Positions 1-8,915 of a stretch of DNA of 64,000 nucleotides are shown here, in pieces. The stretch lies in NCBI RefSeq assembly GCF_022829365.1, contig NZ_JAKSYJ010000236.1, positions 62,001 through 126,000 on the forward strand, given 5' to 3'. The stretch is from Methylobacterium sp. J-077. Lineage in GTDB: Bacteria; Pseudomonadota; Alphaproteobacteria; Rhizobiales; Beijerinckiaceae. How positions within the stretch are numbered: the stretch's first letter is position 1; every line of letters begins with the position of its first letter. The notes under the pieces are model-generated. The model worked only from the letters and a program-made list of their open reading frames with translations, was not told the origin of the DNA and searched no databases. The translations under genes were made by a program, and so were the position numbers.

Positions 1-1415
1 TCGGTTCCTGGGCCGGCACCGTCCCGGTGATGGACATCTCGGCGAGCATCGCCCTTCCGGTCTTCGCGATCACGGCGATCGGCCACCTCGCCGCTCAGGC
101 CCTGGAGCACATGCGCAACGAGGGCGCGTGGCGCGAGCGGCTGCGCGACAACGAGGCTCGCGACCGGCTGCTGCTGTCGGCGATCGACGATCTCGTAACC
201 TGGCACGACCGCAATGGCCGGGTGCTGGAGGCTTCGATGTCGGCGAGCCGCCTAGTCGGCTGCGACGCGGCGCGGCTGCGCGGCCACGGCCTGCTGGAGC
301 GGGTCCACGTCGCCGACCGGCCGGCCTTCCTCAAGGCGGTGAGCGACGTCGCCGCGACCGGGCGGCCCGCCACCCTGCCCCTGCGCCTCCATGTCGAGCC
401 AGCCGCCGGCCGGCCCGACGGCGCCAGCCTGATCCATGCCGAGATGCGCGCCCACCGGATCGCGCACGGCCCCCACGACGCGGCCATGACCGTCGTGGCG
501 GTGACCCGCGACATGACCGAGCATCACCGCCACGCGGAAGAGCTGGAGCACGCCCGCGCCGAGGCCGAGCGCGCCGACGCGATCAAGGGGCGGTTCCTGG
601 CCAACGTCACCCACGAGCTGCGCACGCCGCTCAACGCGATCATCGGGTTCTCCGAGGTTCTGGCCGGCGAAGGCGCGATCACGCTCAGCCCCGATCAGGC
701 CCGGGACTATGCCGGGATCATCGGCGCCTCCGGCCACCACCTGCTCGGCGTCGTCAACACGCTCCTCGACATGAGCCGGATCCAGAGCGGCAATTTCGAT
801 TACGCACCGGAGACCTTCGACGCCGCCGCCCTGGTCCGCTCCTGCTGCGACCTGATGCGCCTCAAGGCCGAGGCCGCGGGTGTGACCCTGGCTGCCGCCG
901 TGCCGGGCCCGATCGAGATCACCGCCGATCCGAGCGCGTGCCGTCAGGTGCTGATCAACCTGATCTCGAACGCGGTGAAGTTCACCCCGCGGGGCGGACG
1001 GGTCGACCTGTCCCTGCGCCCCGGCCCTTACGGGCTGGATATCGTCGTGGCCGATACCGGCGTCGGCGTCGGCGAGGGCGACCTGCCCAAGCTCGGCACG
1101 CCGTTCTTCCAGGCCGGCAGCGGCGGCTACAAGCGCCAGCACGAGGGGACCGGCCTCGGCCTCTCGGTGGTGCAGGGCCTGGTCGGCCTGCATGGCGGCA
1201 CCATGATGATCGAGAGCGCCCCCCAGGCAGGCACCGTCGTGACCGTGACGCTGCCCCTGGTCTGCCGGGATCCGGCGGCCGCCGCCGGCCCCGCCCCGAT
1301 CCGCACCGCCGTGCGGGGCGACAGCCCCCCGCGCCGGGCGGTGGTGCGCCTGCCGCTCGGCCTGTTCGACGCGGAACCCGCCACCACGGAGCCGACCCTG
1401 CGCCGGGCCGGCTGA
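1..1415 (+). CDS. PAS-domain sensor histidine kinase, 5' end outside window
   Basis: Autophosphorylating sensor kinase. Numbering from the GTG at 27, a hydrophobic stretch (residues 8-24) is followed by a PAS-like region (about 45-165), a coiled linker, a HisKA domain with the H-box VTHELRTPLNAI (phospho-acceptor His near 196), and an HATPase domain with N-box NLISNAVKF (about 311-319), G1 box DTGVGVG (343-349) and G2 box GTGLGLS (374-380). The frame is open back to the window edge, so the N-terminus, probably with more membrane segments, is missing. No cognate response regulator is adjacent. The signal sensed cannot be told from sequence. Confidence 0.85.
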   Translation, partial: GSWAGTVPVMDISASIALPVFAITAIGHLAAQALEHMRNEGAWRERLRDNEARDRLLLSAIDDLVTWHDRNGRVLEASMSASRLVGCDAARLRGHGLLERVHVADRPAFLKAVSDVAATGRPATLPLRLHVEPAAGRPDGASLIHAEMRAHRIAHGPHDAAMTVVAVTRDMTEHHRHAEELEHARAEAERADAIKGRFLANVTHELRTPLNAIIGFSEVLAGEGAITLSPDQARDYAGIIGASGHHLLGVVNTLLDMSRIQSGNFDYAPETFDAAALVRSCCDLMRLKAEAAGVTLAAAVPGPIEITADPSACRQVLINLISNAVKFTPRGGRVDLSLRPGPYGLDIVVADTGVGVGEGDLPKLGTPFFQAGSGGYKRQHEGTGLGLSVVQGLVGLHGGTMMIESAPQAGTVVTVTLPLVCRDPAAAAGPAPIRTAVRGDSPPRRAVVRLPLGLFDAEPATTEPTLRRAG

Positions 1416-1442
1416 GCCATCGATCCGCGAGAAGGAGACACG

Positions 1443-2147
1443 ATGTCAGGCTACCGCGAGATCACCGTCCCGGGCGAGGCGCGCGCCCCCCGCCGCCCGG
1501 CGCCGCGCCGCGCCGCCGTCCCGAGCGATTGGCGCGGCGTCCTCGTGGGAGCGATGAAGGCCACCGGCGCCTCGTGCCGGAACAGCCCGGGCACGGTGCT
1601 GAGCAGCGTCGTGGCCGTGGGTGCGGCGGGCTTCATCTGCTTCAACGCGCTGGGCCATCAATCCGGCCGCCATCCGGCGCCGATCCTGCCCAAGGTCGCG
1701 GCCCAGAAGGCCCCCGCCCCCCGCGAGGCGATACCCGCCCCGAAGGAGGCGATGCGGGACGTCGCCAAGGAGCCGACGCAGCCCGATCGGGCCGCCCCCG
1801 CCAAGCAGGCCGCCCGGGACCCGATCGCCGATCTGATCCGCTCCGACGAGACCACCGCCTCGGTGACGCCCCGGGCCATTCCGGCCCGGACCCCCGCCAA
1901 GCCGGCGCCGAAAGAGGCTCCCAAGGCGTCCGCGAAAACGGGGAAGCCCGAGACGGACGCGGATCCGGTGCTCAAGGCGCAAAAGGCGCTGTCGAAGCTC
2001 GGCTATCCGATCAAGCCCGACGGCGCCATGGGGCCGGGCACGCGGGCGGCGATCGAAAAATTCGAGCGCGGCGCCAAGCTGCCGGTGACCGGCGAGGCCA
2101 CGGGCCGGACCCTGCGCGCGCTGATCTCCCGCGCCGGCCAGGGCTAG
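1443..2147 (+). CDS. membrane-anchored peptidoglycan-binding (PG_binding_1) protein
   Basis: A 234-residue protein with a basic N-terminus, one membrane segment (about 49-69, rich in Val/Ala/Gly), a long Ala/Pro/Lys-rich linker, and a C-terminal peptidoglycan-binding domain (about 172-232) with the typical helical pattern around LGYPIKPDGAMGPGTRAAI. It is expected to sit in the inner membrane with the C-terminus in the periplasm touching the cell wall. A purine-rich GAGAAGGAGA precedes the ATG. It starts 28 nt after the kinase gene, so the two may be cotranscribed. No catalytic domain is present. Confidence 0.8.
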   Translation: MSGYREITVPGEARAPRRPAPRRAAVPSDWRGVLVGAMKATGASCRNSPGTVLSSVVAVGAAGFICFNALGHQSGRHPAPILPKVAAQKAPAPREAIPAPKEAMRDVAKEPTQPDRAAPAKQAARDPIADLIRSDETTASVTPRAIPARTPAKPAPKEAPKASAKTGKPETDADPVLKAQKALSKLGYPIKPDGAMGPGTRAAIEKFERGAKLPVTGEATGRTLRALISRAGQG

Positions 2148-2242
2148 CGCATCGTCCCGAAAGGTGGCCACCGGCTTTCGGGACGATGCGGACTCAGGGA
2201 CCGACAGCCTCGAGCCGGTTCCGATATCCGGCACGAGGCTGT
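2148..2242. repeat. double-hairpin intergenic palindrome
   Basis: Immediately after the stop codon of the preceding gene a 16-bp perfect stem (2148-2163 with 2175-2190, 11-nt loop) is followed by a second stem (ACAGCCTCG 2204-2212 with 2234-2242). The two-hairpin layout matches dispersed palindromes elsewhere in this window (27083, 55728). It may also act as a terminator, although no T-tract follows. Confidence 0.65.
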
Positions 2243-2289
2243 AGGTGAACGAGACCGGCGGCGTCCCGCTCCCGGGAGGCCCGACACCC

Positions 2290-2628
2290 ATGCGCCTGCG
2301 CTCCGATTTCTGGGTTTCCGCCCACCTGCGCCGCCTCGGGGTCGAGGGCATCCCGGCGGTGCTACGGCGGCGCGGCTCACCTGAGGCCGGCGCGATCTTC
2401 GTGAAGGTCGACCGCCTCGACGGCACCGCCGACCTCTACGGCCCCGCCCCTCAGGCCCTGTTCGAGGCCGAGGACAGCGGCGACCGCCGCTTCACCGCGC
2501 TGGTCACGGGCGGCACGCCACTCGATGTCGAGGAGCGGCTGACCAAGGAAATCCGGTTCGATTCCGATCTATGGATCATCGAGATCGATGATCGGGCGGG
2601 GCGGCATTTTTTGGAATTGGCGGAGTAG
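2290..2628 (+). CDS. DUF1491 family protein
   Basis: A 112-residue soluble protein starting MRLRSDFWV, matching the alphaproteobacterial DUF1491 family, which has no established function. The frame is open upstream to a GTG at 2245, but that overlaps a palindromic repeat. The ATG at 2290 has a GGGAGG about 11 nt upstream and gives the usual family N-terminus and length. The C-terminal half contains the acidic pattern around WIIEIDDRAGRHFLEL. Confidence 0.8.
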   Translation: MRLRSDFWVSAHLRRLGVEGIPAVLRRRGSPEAGAIFVKVDRLDGTADLYGPAPQALFEAEDSGDRRFTALVTGGTPLDVEERLTKEIRFDSDLWIIEIDDRAGRHFLELAE

Positions 2629-2757
2629 ATTTGCCTCTCGCCAATCAGGAAGTTGTCAGAAAATACTTGGACTGCCGACATCGAGATCAGGCCATATTTG
2701 CGGCTCGCTTCGGCGTGGGGTCGGCAGCTATCCCCTCAACCGATCAAGTCGTCCCCC

Positions 2758-3741
2758 CTACCCCCACAAATCGGGCTCCGGCGGATGCACGATGCTGCCG
2801 TCGTAATGCAGCGGCGGGTCGCGGTCGCGGGCGAGCAGCAGCGGGCCGTCCAGGTCGACGAAGTCGGCTTGCGCCGCCAGCAGCGTCGCTGGCGCCATGC
2901 CGAGCGAGGTGCCGAGCATGCAGCCGACCATCACGGAGAGGCCCCGGGCCCGGGCCTCGCGGGCGAGCAGGATCGCCTCGGTGAGGCCGCCGGTCTTGTC
3001 GAGCTTGATGTTGATCGCGTCGTAGCGGCCGGCCAGCGCGTCGAGGCCGGCGCGGTCGTGCAGGCTCTCGTCGGCGCAGACCGGGACCGGATGCGGGATC
3101 TCCGCGAGCAGCCCGTCCGCATCGGCCGGCAGCGGCTGCTCGATCAGCGCGACGCCGGCCTCCAGGCAGGCCGCGAGGTTGGCTTCCACGGTCTCCGGCC
3201 GCCACGCCTCGTTGGCGTCGACGATCAGCCGCGCTTGCGGCGCGCCCGCCCGCACGGCGGCGATGCGCGCGGGATCGCCTTCCCCGCCGAGCTTGACCTT
3301 GAGCAGCGGCCGGTGGGACGCCGCCCGGGCGGCCTCGCCCATGCTCTCCGGCGTGCCGAGGCTGAGCGTGTAGGCGGTCACCGCCGGAGCGGGAGCGGAC
3401 AGCCCCGCGATCTCCCAGGCCCGACGGCCCTGGAGCTTGGCTTCGAGGTCGAACAGCGCGCAGTCGAGGGCGTTGCGGGCCGCGCCCGCCTGCATCCGTG
3501 CCGTGAGCTCGTCCCGCCCGATCCCGGCGCCGATCGCATCCGCCTGCCCCTCGATCAGCGCGACGACGCTCTCGACGCTCTCACCGTAGCGCGGATACGG
3601 CACGCATTCGCCGCGCCCGACCCCGTTCGCGTCCGTGATCGTCGCCACCACCACGGCAATCTCGGTTCGGCTGCCCCGGGAGATCGTGAACGCGCCGGCG
3701 ATCGGGAAGCGCTCGACGGACAGGGTCAGGCGGCGGGCCAT
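2758..3741 (-). CDS. dgcA: N-acetyl-D-glutamate racemase / dipeptide epimerase-like enolase-superfamily enzyme
   Basis: An enolase-superfamily enzyme of the muconate-lactonizing subgroup, 327 residues. The capping domain is N-terminal; the barrel carries the base motif KVK (Lys148, Lys150), metal ligands Asp175 (VDANEAW), Glu201 (EQPLP) and Asp224 (CADES), and the opposite-face Lys in NIKLDKTGG. Alone it would be called an L-Ala-D/L-Glu epimerase. Its position one nucleotide downstream of a DUF1611/DgcN gene identifies it as DgcA, which in the DgcN-DgcA pathway racemises N-acetyl-D-glutamate so that D-glutamate from peptidoglycan can be used. The assignment rests on family and context. Confidence 0.85.
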   Translation of the reverse strand: MARRLTLSVERFPIAGAFTISRGSRTEIAVVVATITDANGVGRGECVPYPRYGESVESVVALIEGQADAIGAGIGRDELTARMQAGAARNALDCALFDLEAKLQGRRAWEIAGLSAPAPAVTAYTLSLGTPESMGEAARAASHRPLLKVKLGGEGDPARIAAVRAGAPQARLIVDANEAWRPETVEANLAACLEAGVALIEQPLPADADGLLAEIPHPVPVCADESLHDRAGLDALAGRYDAINIKLDKTGGLTEAILLAREARARGLSVMVGCMLGTSLGMAPATLLAAQADFVDLDGPLLLARDRDPPLHYDGSIVHPPEPDLWG

Positions 3742-3742
3742 G

Positions 3743-4756
3743 TCAGACCTCCGGGAAGTCGGCGACGATCCGGTCGACCAGCCCGGCGACGCCGAAGCGC
3801 ACCGGGTCGGTGGCGGGCAGGCCGTGCTCCGCGGCGAGTTTTTCCAAGAGCACCTTCGCTTCGCTATCGCCCAGCGCCTGCGTGTTCACAGAGATCCCCA
3901 CCGGGCGGATCGCCGGGTTGGTCAGGCTGCCGAGCTGCACGGTGAGGTCGATCACCTGCTGGAGGGTCGGCAGCGGATGCTGCACGCCGCGCATCGTCGT
4001 GCGGGTGGGCTCGTGGCAGACCACGAAAGCGTCGGCCTGTGCGCCGTGCAGCAGCCCGAGGCTGACGCCCGCAAACGACGGGTGGAACAGCGAGCCCTGG
4101 CCCTCGATCAGGTCCCAGTGATTCGGGGCGGCCTCGGGCGAGATCGATTCCACGGCGCCGGAGATGAAATCGGCCACCACGGCGTCGATGGCGACACCCC
4201 GGCCGGAGATGAACACGCCGGTCTGGCCGGTGGCGCAGAAATCCGCGTCGAGACCGCGCTCGCGCATGCCGCGCTCCAGGGCCAGCACGGTGTACTTCTT
4301 GCCCACCGAGCAGTCGGTGCCGACGGTGAGCAGGCGCCGGCCCGCGCGCTTGGTGCCCTTGCCGGTGGGGAAGCGCTCGTCGGTGTGGCGCACGTCGTGG
4401 AGCTGCCGGCCGCGCCGTGCGGCGGCCTCCGCAATGGCCGGGACCGCGCCGAGCTTGACGTGCAGGCCGCTCGCCACATCGAGCCCGGCCTCGAGCGCCG
4501 CCACGATCTCCTGGATCCAATGGTCCGGCAGCACGCCGCCCGCGTTAACGACGCCGATCACCAACGTGCGGCAGCCCTTGGCCAAGGCCTCGGGCAGGGT
4601 CATGTCAGGAATGCCGAGATCGGCGGCGCAGCCGGGCAGCCGCATCTGGCCGACGCACCAGTCCGGGCGCCAGTCCTTGATGCCGTAGGCGGTCTTGGCC
4701 GCCAGCGTGTCGGGCACGTCGCCCAGGAACATCAGATAAGGCGTGGCGATATGCAT
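3743..4756 (-). CDS. dgcN: D-glutamate N-acetyltransferase DgcN (DUF1611)
   Basis: A 337-residue DUF1611 protein. The N-terminal domain (about 1-130) is followed by a nucleotide-binding-like domain with the loop GTDCSVGKKYT (about 146-156). The family was characterised as DgcN, which N-acetylates D-glutamate before DgcA racemises it. The gene is directly upstream of dgcA (stop and start separated by one base), so the two are an operon and probably translationally coupled. No transporter or regulator for the pathway is adjacent; the divergent upstream gene is a PAS protein. Confidence 0.85.
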   Translation of the reverse strand: MHIATPYLMFLGDVPDTLAAKTAYGIKDWRPDWCVGQMRLPGCAADLGIPDMTLPEALAKGCRTLVIGVVNAGGVLPDHWIQEIVAALEAGLDVASGLHVKLGAVPAIAEAAARRGRQLHDVRHTDERFPTGKGTKRAGRRLLTVGTDCSVGKKYTVLALERGMRERGLDADFCATGQTGVFISGRGVAIDAVVADFISGAVESISPEAAPNHWDLIEGQGSLFHPSFAGVSLGLLHGAQADAFVVCHEPTRTTMRGVQHPLPTLQQVIDLTVQLGSLTNPAIRPVGISVNTQALGDSEAKVLLEKLAAEHGLPATDPVRFGVAGLVDRIVADFPEV

Positions 4757-5034
4757 CGGTCGATAAGCCTTCTGGGGAAGCCGGCGGCCCGTCTATGCGG
4801 GATCGCGACCGCCAGGCGCAATGCACGATGGCGGCCAGGACGGTGGACGCCACCGCCGTCGGGCGCATCGTCGGCATGCGGCACCGCGCAGCGGCGGATT
4901 CCGGCGCACGAATCGCGCTTTCGGCCCGCGTCGTCCGGAACGGGCCGCCTCCGAGCGCGATTGCCGATGCACCTCGTGCTTCCGATTCGCGAATTGTGCC
5001 GATCGAGCCGCCATCCGCAACCGGAGGCCCTCCG

Positions 5035-5604
5035 ATGATCTTCATGACCGACGCCGCGGGGGCCCTGACCTATGTCAGCCCCGAATGGCACGGCCTCACC
5101 GGGCAGGACAGCCGCAATGCCGTCGGGCAGGGCTGGTTCGAGCGGCTCAACGCCGAGGACGGCGCGGTGCTGCGGGCGGTCATCAAGGAGGCGGCGCAGG
5201 CCCAGGCGGAATTCGTCGTCCGGTTTCGCCTGTCCCGCGACGGGGGCGGGTCGATTTGGGCGGCGGCCGGGGCGGTACCCTCCTACGGGCCGCCGAACAA
5301 CACCTTTCTGGGCTTCCTCGGCTCGATCACCGAGCTCGCGCCCGGCGGCAGCGAGACCGAGGCGCAGGGTGGCCTCGGCCGCTTCGTCCCGCCGCCGCCG
5401 CGCCCTTCGACGGCGCCGGTCTCGACCCTCGACCTCGTGGCCGACCATCTGCTGATCGCACACGGTCTCATCGAGGTGGATGGCGGCAAGTCGGCGCTCG
5501 CGCCCCTGCGGGAAGCCCTGTTCCGGGTCGGTCAGGAGATCGCGCAGAAGATGACGGCTCTGCCCGCCCCGGCAATGATCGAGACTGGCGAGACAATCCA
5601 CTGA
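5035..5604 (+). CDS. stand-alone PAS domain protein
   Basis: A 189-residue protein with one N-terminal PAS domain (about 1-105) recognisable from YVSPEWHGLTGQ, the WFERLNAEDG segment and a VRFRLSRDGG...W strand. It is followed by a Pro-rich linker and a helical tail. No output domain is seen, so it may act as a partner of another signalling protein. The frame is open back to 4795, but the ATG at 5035 has GGAGG about 7 nt upstream and starts directly at the PAS fold. It is divergent from dgcN and convergent with the next gene. Confidence 0.7.
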   Translation: MIFMTDAAGALTYVSPEWHGLTGQDSRNAVGQGWFERLNAEDGAVLRAVIKEAAQAQAEFVVRFRLSRDGGGSIWAAAGAVPSYGPPNNTFLGFLGSITELAPGGSETEAQGGLGRFVPPPPRPSTAPVSTLDLVADHLLIAHGLIEVDGGKSALAPLREALFRVGQEIAQKMTALPAPAMIETGETIH

Positions 5605-5646
5605 GACAGGCCCCACGCTCACCGGGACCGGCCCTGAGGTGAGAAA

Positions 5647-6198
5647 TCAGGCGGCGCGTCGTCGCGCGACCGCGGCCTCGTCCGACACCGTCTCGACCGG
5701 AGCGAGGACACCCGTGGCCCGGACCATCCCCTCGGCGCCCGAGAGTGCCCCCGGGCGCAGCTCCAGGCCGAGGAAACGGGCGCGCTCGAACGGGCCCGGC
5801 AGGGTGAGGCCCTCCGCCAGCGCGGGATCGAAGCCGAACCGGACGTAGTACGGCGCATCACCCACCAGCAGCACGGCGCCGTGGCCGAGCGACTCCGCCC
5901 GGCCCAGCGCGGCCTGCATCATCACCGAGCCGAGCCCCTGGCCCTGGATCTCCGGATCGACCGCCAGCGGCCCGAGCAGCAGCGCCGGACGGGCGAGGCC
6001 GGCCTCGACGTGCCACAGCCGCAGGGTGCCGACGAGGCGTCCGCGCCGGGTCGCCGCGAAGGCGAGGCCGCGGGCGGGCAGACGCCCCTCGCGCAGGCGC
6101 TCCGAGGTCTTGGCGCGTCGATTGCCGGCAAAGCACGCGTCGAGCAGGCGCTCGCGCGCCGGGACATCCTGGATGCGCTCCGCGCGGATCTCGATCAT
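5647..6198 (-). CDS. GNAT family N-acetyltransferase
   Basis: A 183-residue GNAT acyltransferase of the YhbS type. The acetyl-CoA motif is in LAVDPEIQGQGLGSVMM (about 97-113), followed by a typical VLLVGDAPYYVRFGF segment. It lies 130 nt downstream of the ornithine decarboxylase gene on the same strand and is probably cotranscribed with it. That suggests, without proving, a role with amines or amino acids. The acceptor substrate is unknown. Confidence 0.8.
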   Translation of the reverse strand: MIEIRAERIQDVPARERLLDACFAGNRRAKTSERLREGRLPARGLAFAATRRGRLVGTLRLWHVEAGLARPALLLGPLAVDPEIQGQGLGSVMMQAALGRAESLGHGAVLLVGDAPYYVRFGFDPALAEGLTLPGPFERARFLGLELRPGALSGAEGMVRATGVLAPVETVSDEAAVARRRAA

Positions 6199-6328
6199 GA
6201 CTGCGCCCTCCCCGGGCCGGCAAGCGGGAGAAGCTTTTTTTGGATGGAGGGCCGAGCGCGCCCCATCCCTGCACGTTTGGAGATCGATGCCCGGCGGCCG
6301 GGGGGCCGCCGGAACAGGCCGAAAAAAA

Positions 6329-7495
6329 TCAGATCACGATCTGCTGGAGGGGCGGGAAGCCGTTGAACGCCACCGCCGCGTAGGTGGTGGTGTAGGCACC
6401 CGTGCCCTCGATCAGGACCTTGTCGCCGATCGAGAGCGAGACAGGCAGCGGGTAGAGCTGCCGCTCGTAGAGCACGTCGACCGAGTCGCAGGTCGGCCCG
6501 GCGATGACGCAGGGCTCGGTCCGGTCCCCGTCCCGGGTGGTGCGGATCGGGTAGCGGATCGACTCGTCCATGGTCTCGGCCAGCCCGCCGAACTTGCCGA
6601 TGTCGAGATAGACCCAGCGCACCTCGTCGGCGTCGGCGGACTTCTTCGAGACCAGCACGACCTCGGCTTCGATCAGGCCGGCATTGCCGACCATGCCGCG
6701 GCCCGGCTCGATGATCGTCTCCGGGATCCGGTTGCCGAAATGCTTGGTCAGGCCGCGGAAGATCGCCTCGCCGTAGCTCTCCACGCCCGGCACCGCCTTG
6801 AGGTACTTGGTCGGGAAGCCGCCGCCGAGATTGACCATCGACAGGCCGATGCCCCGCTCGGCGCATTCGCGGAAGATCGCCGCTGCGGAACCCAGCGCCC
6901 CGTCCCAGGCCTCGGTGTTGCCCTGCTGCGAGCCGACATGGAACGAGATGCCGTAAGCCTCCAGCCCATGCCGGTGGGCGTGCTCGAGCACGTCGGTCGC
7001 CATCTCGGGCACGCAGCCGAACTTGCGCGACAGCGGCCAGTCGGCACCGGCGCCGTCGCACAGGATGCGGCAGAACACGCGCACGTCGGAGGCCGCGATG
7101 TCCACGGCCTCGGCGGCCCGGGCGATCTTGTCGACCTCGGCCTGGCAATCTACCGCGAACAGGCGGATGCCGAGCTTGAGCGCGCGGCCGATGCAGCGCT
7201 CCTTCTTGATGGTGTTGCCGAAGGAGATCCGGTCCGGGGTGGCGCCGGCGGCCAGCGCCATCTCCATCTCGGCGACCGAGGCGGTGTCGAAGCAGGAGCC
7301 CATCTCGGCGAGCAGGCGCAGCACCTCGGGGGCCGGGTTGGCCTTGACCGCGTAGAACACGCGGGTGTCCGGCAGGGAGCGCGCGAAGGCGGTGTAGTTG
7401 TCGCGCACGACATCGAGGTCGAGGACCATCACGGGCCCCTCGTCCTGACCGAGGTCACGGCGCACGCGCAGGAAATCACGGATGCGATCGGTCAT
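6329..7495 (-). CDS. ornithine/lysine-type decarboxylase (fold III, PLP)
   Basis: A 388-residue PLP-dependent decarboxylase of the alanine-racemase fold that converts ornithine (possibly also lysine) to putrescine, the first step of polyamine synthesis. The PLP lysine is Lys51 in YAVKANP, the phosphate-binding glycine loop is LGGGFPTK, EPGR follows, and the catalytic Cys is near 336 in GPTCDS. The ATG at 7495 is preceded by GGGAGA and gives the usual bacterial length; the frame stays open upstream to 7744. A long GC-rich leader precedes it. The stop of a leader ORF overlaps the start codon (ATGA). Confidence 0.9.
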   Translation of the reverse strand: MTDRIRDFLRVRRDLGQDEGPVMVLDLDVVRDNYTAFARSLPDTRVFYAVKANPAPEVLRLLAEMGSCFDTASVAEMEMALAAGATPDRISFGNTIKKERCIGRALKLGIRLFAVDCQAEVDKIARAAEAVDIAASDVRVFCRILCDGAGADWPLSRKFGCVPEMATDVLEHAHRHGLEAYGISFHVGSQQGNTEAWDGALGSAAAIFRECAERGIGLSMVNLGGGFPTKYLKAVPGVESYGEAIFRGLTKHFGNRIPETIIEPGRGMVGNAGLIEAEVVLVSKKSADADEVRWVYLDIGKFGGLAETMDESIRYPIRTTRDGDRTEPCVIAGPTCDSVDVLYERQLYPLPVSLSIGDKVLIEGTGAYTTTYAAVAFNGFPPLQQIVI

Positions 7496-7884
7496 GGTCG
7501 TCTCCCGGCACGGGTTCGCGGGCGCCCGTCCTGCGGGCGCGCTGTCGATGTGACGGCCCAACGGGCCGCCGGCGTCAGGGGGCGATGCGTCGCGCGGACC
7601 CACGCGCTTTGGAGACGCGTCGATCCAGGCGGGCGCAGAGCACCCGGAAGCTGCCGTGGATTGGAAGGGAGGACCCCCACCGCACGCCGGGCAAAGAGAA
7701 ACAAGCCTCTTCGGTGCCGACCTTTGGAGGGCCGACGAGACCAAAAAAGCCCGTTCGTCGTTGCTTTAAGCTGCGTCCCCCGTGGAGAGCGGGGTTCGCC
7801 GGTTTCGCCTCCGGCTGCCGGTTGTTGTCGGGGTCCGGTGTCGCCACCTGGATGCCGGCCGTAGGGATCCACCCTTGCGACCAT
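7492..7884 (-). CDS. possible leader ORF overlapping the decarboxylase start
   Basis: A 130-codon open frame in the leader of the decarboxylase. Its ATG at 7884 is preceded by AAAGGA (spacing 3 nt) and its TGA overlaps the decarboxylase ATG as ATGA. The product is Arg/Pro/Gly-rich and matches no family known to me, so the frame may merely be open by chance in GC-rich DNA. Coupled leader translation is the alternative. It is listed because of the start context and the overlap, with low confidence. Confidence 0.25.
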   Translation of the reverse strand: MVARVDPYGRHPGGDTGPRQQPAAGGETGEPRSPRGTQLKATTNGLFWSRRPSKGRHRRGLFLFARRAVGVLPSNPRQLPGALRPPGSTRLQSAWVRATHRPLTPAARWAVTSTARPQDGRPRTRAGRRP

Positions 7885-7980
7885 CGATCCTTTAAGACCC
7901 CTGGCGGCTGTCCGGCAGTTGACCGGATGCCCACCAACCGGCACGCGGCCACAGGCACGTGCGAAATTGGGCACGGCGCA
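7496..7980 (-). promoter_or_regulatory. long 5' leader of ornithine decarboxylase, candidate speF-type leader RNA
   Basis: About 480 nt upstream of the decarboxylase have no convincing protein gene on either strand. In alphaproteobacteria the Rfam speF leader lies at this place. Visible structure includes a palindrome 7522-7528/7534-7540 just upstream of the Shine-Dalgarno sequence. Assignment is from context only; I could not run a covariance model. The rest of 7980-8300 shows no gene. Confidence 0.4.
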
Positions 7981-8300
7981 TATACGGAGAACGCCCCCCG
8001 ACAACAAGGGGATTGGGCGCCGATCACCCCTTATTTCCCCGCCAAATTCCGCCTCCGTCCCCGCCGTTGCAAAAACGGCGCATTCCGGGTGCCCCGCCCG
8101 GGCCGCGCGGGCTTCCCAAGCGGTCCGGAAGCGGGCATCTGACCGCCGGAGCGATGTCCTTCAGACGAGCGTGCGATGGCCGGGCCGAACAGATCGAGAG
8201 CCGAGCCCGATCGCGTCGCCCGCGAACCCCACAGCGCGCTCCGAACCGGCTTCCCGGTCGCCGCGCGCTCCGGCGCTTCGGCCCGGGCGTGAGCCCCCCC

Positions 8301-8807
8301 GTGAACACCCTCGCGCGCGACCCGAACGGAGACGCGTTGCCGGAGCCGGCGATCCGGACGGCCGGCCTCGCCGATCTCGACGCCCTGGTCGCCCTGGAGC
8401 ACGCCGCCTTCGCCACCGACCGGGCCGAGCGCCGGGCGATCCGCCACGCGATCCTGTCCCCCAGCATGGATGTGCTGGCGGCCCTGATCCCGGGGTCGGA
8501 CGGGGATCGGGAGCCGGTCCTGGTCGGCGCGGCGGTGCTGGAGCGCCGGCGCGGCAGCCGGATCGCCCGCCTCGCCTCGATCGCGGTGGCGCCCAACCGC
8601 GGCGGCCTCGGGCTCGGCGGCAAGCTCCTCGACGCCGCGGAGGCCGAGGCCCGCGCCCACGGCTGCGACCGCCTGCGCCTCGAAGTCCGCGCCGACAACG
8701 GCGCCGGGATCCGCCTCTACCAGCGCCGGGGCTACAGCCGCTTCGCCGTGATCCCCGCCTATTATGAAGACGGGATGGAAGCCTGGCGCTACGAGCGCGG
8801 GCTTTAG
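8301..8807 (+). CDS. RimI-like GNAT N-acetyltransferase
   Basis: A GNAT acetyltransferase (about 168 residues from the GTG at 8301). The fold is visible in IRTAGLADLDALVALEHAAF (start of domain), the acetyl-CoA loop VAPNRGGLGLGGKLL, and the C-terminal RLEVRADNGAGIRLYQRRGY motif typical of RimI-like enzymes acting on protein N-termini or amino acids. The start is uncertain: GTG 8289, GTG 8301 and ATG 8154 are all in frame, and the residues before 8301 look non-coding in composition. Confidence 0.75.
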   Translation: MNTLARDPNGDALPEPAIRTAGLADLDALVALEHAAFATDRAERRAIRHAILSPSMDVLAALIPGSDGDREPVLVGAAVLERRRGSRIARLASIAVAPNRGGLGLGGKLLDAAEAEARAHGCDRLRLEVRADNGAGIRLYQRRGYSRFAVIPAYYEDGMEAWRYERGL

Positions 8808-8915
8808 AGGCCCCTCGGCCCTCGCCCTGATCCCGCCCCGTTAGGAGAGTCTTACGGGTCCCACCCTACATCCCGGGGCAGCCCGAAGAACCTCGCCGCG
8901 CATGAGGCGCCGTCC

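Noticed and set aside
128..2248. 706-codon plus-strand frame across the kinase and next gene
   Set aside because: Arg/Pro/Gly-rich shadow frame crossing two real genes.
6026..7864. 612-codon plus-strand frame opposite the decarboxylase
   Set aside because: Shadow of the decarboxylase and GNAT genes; no domain.
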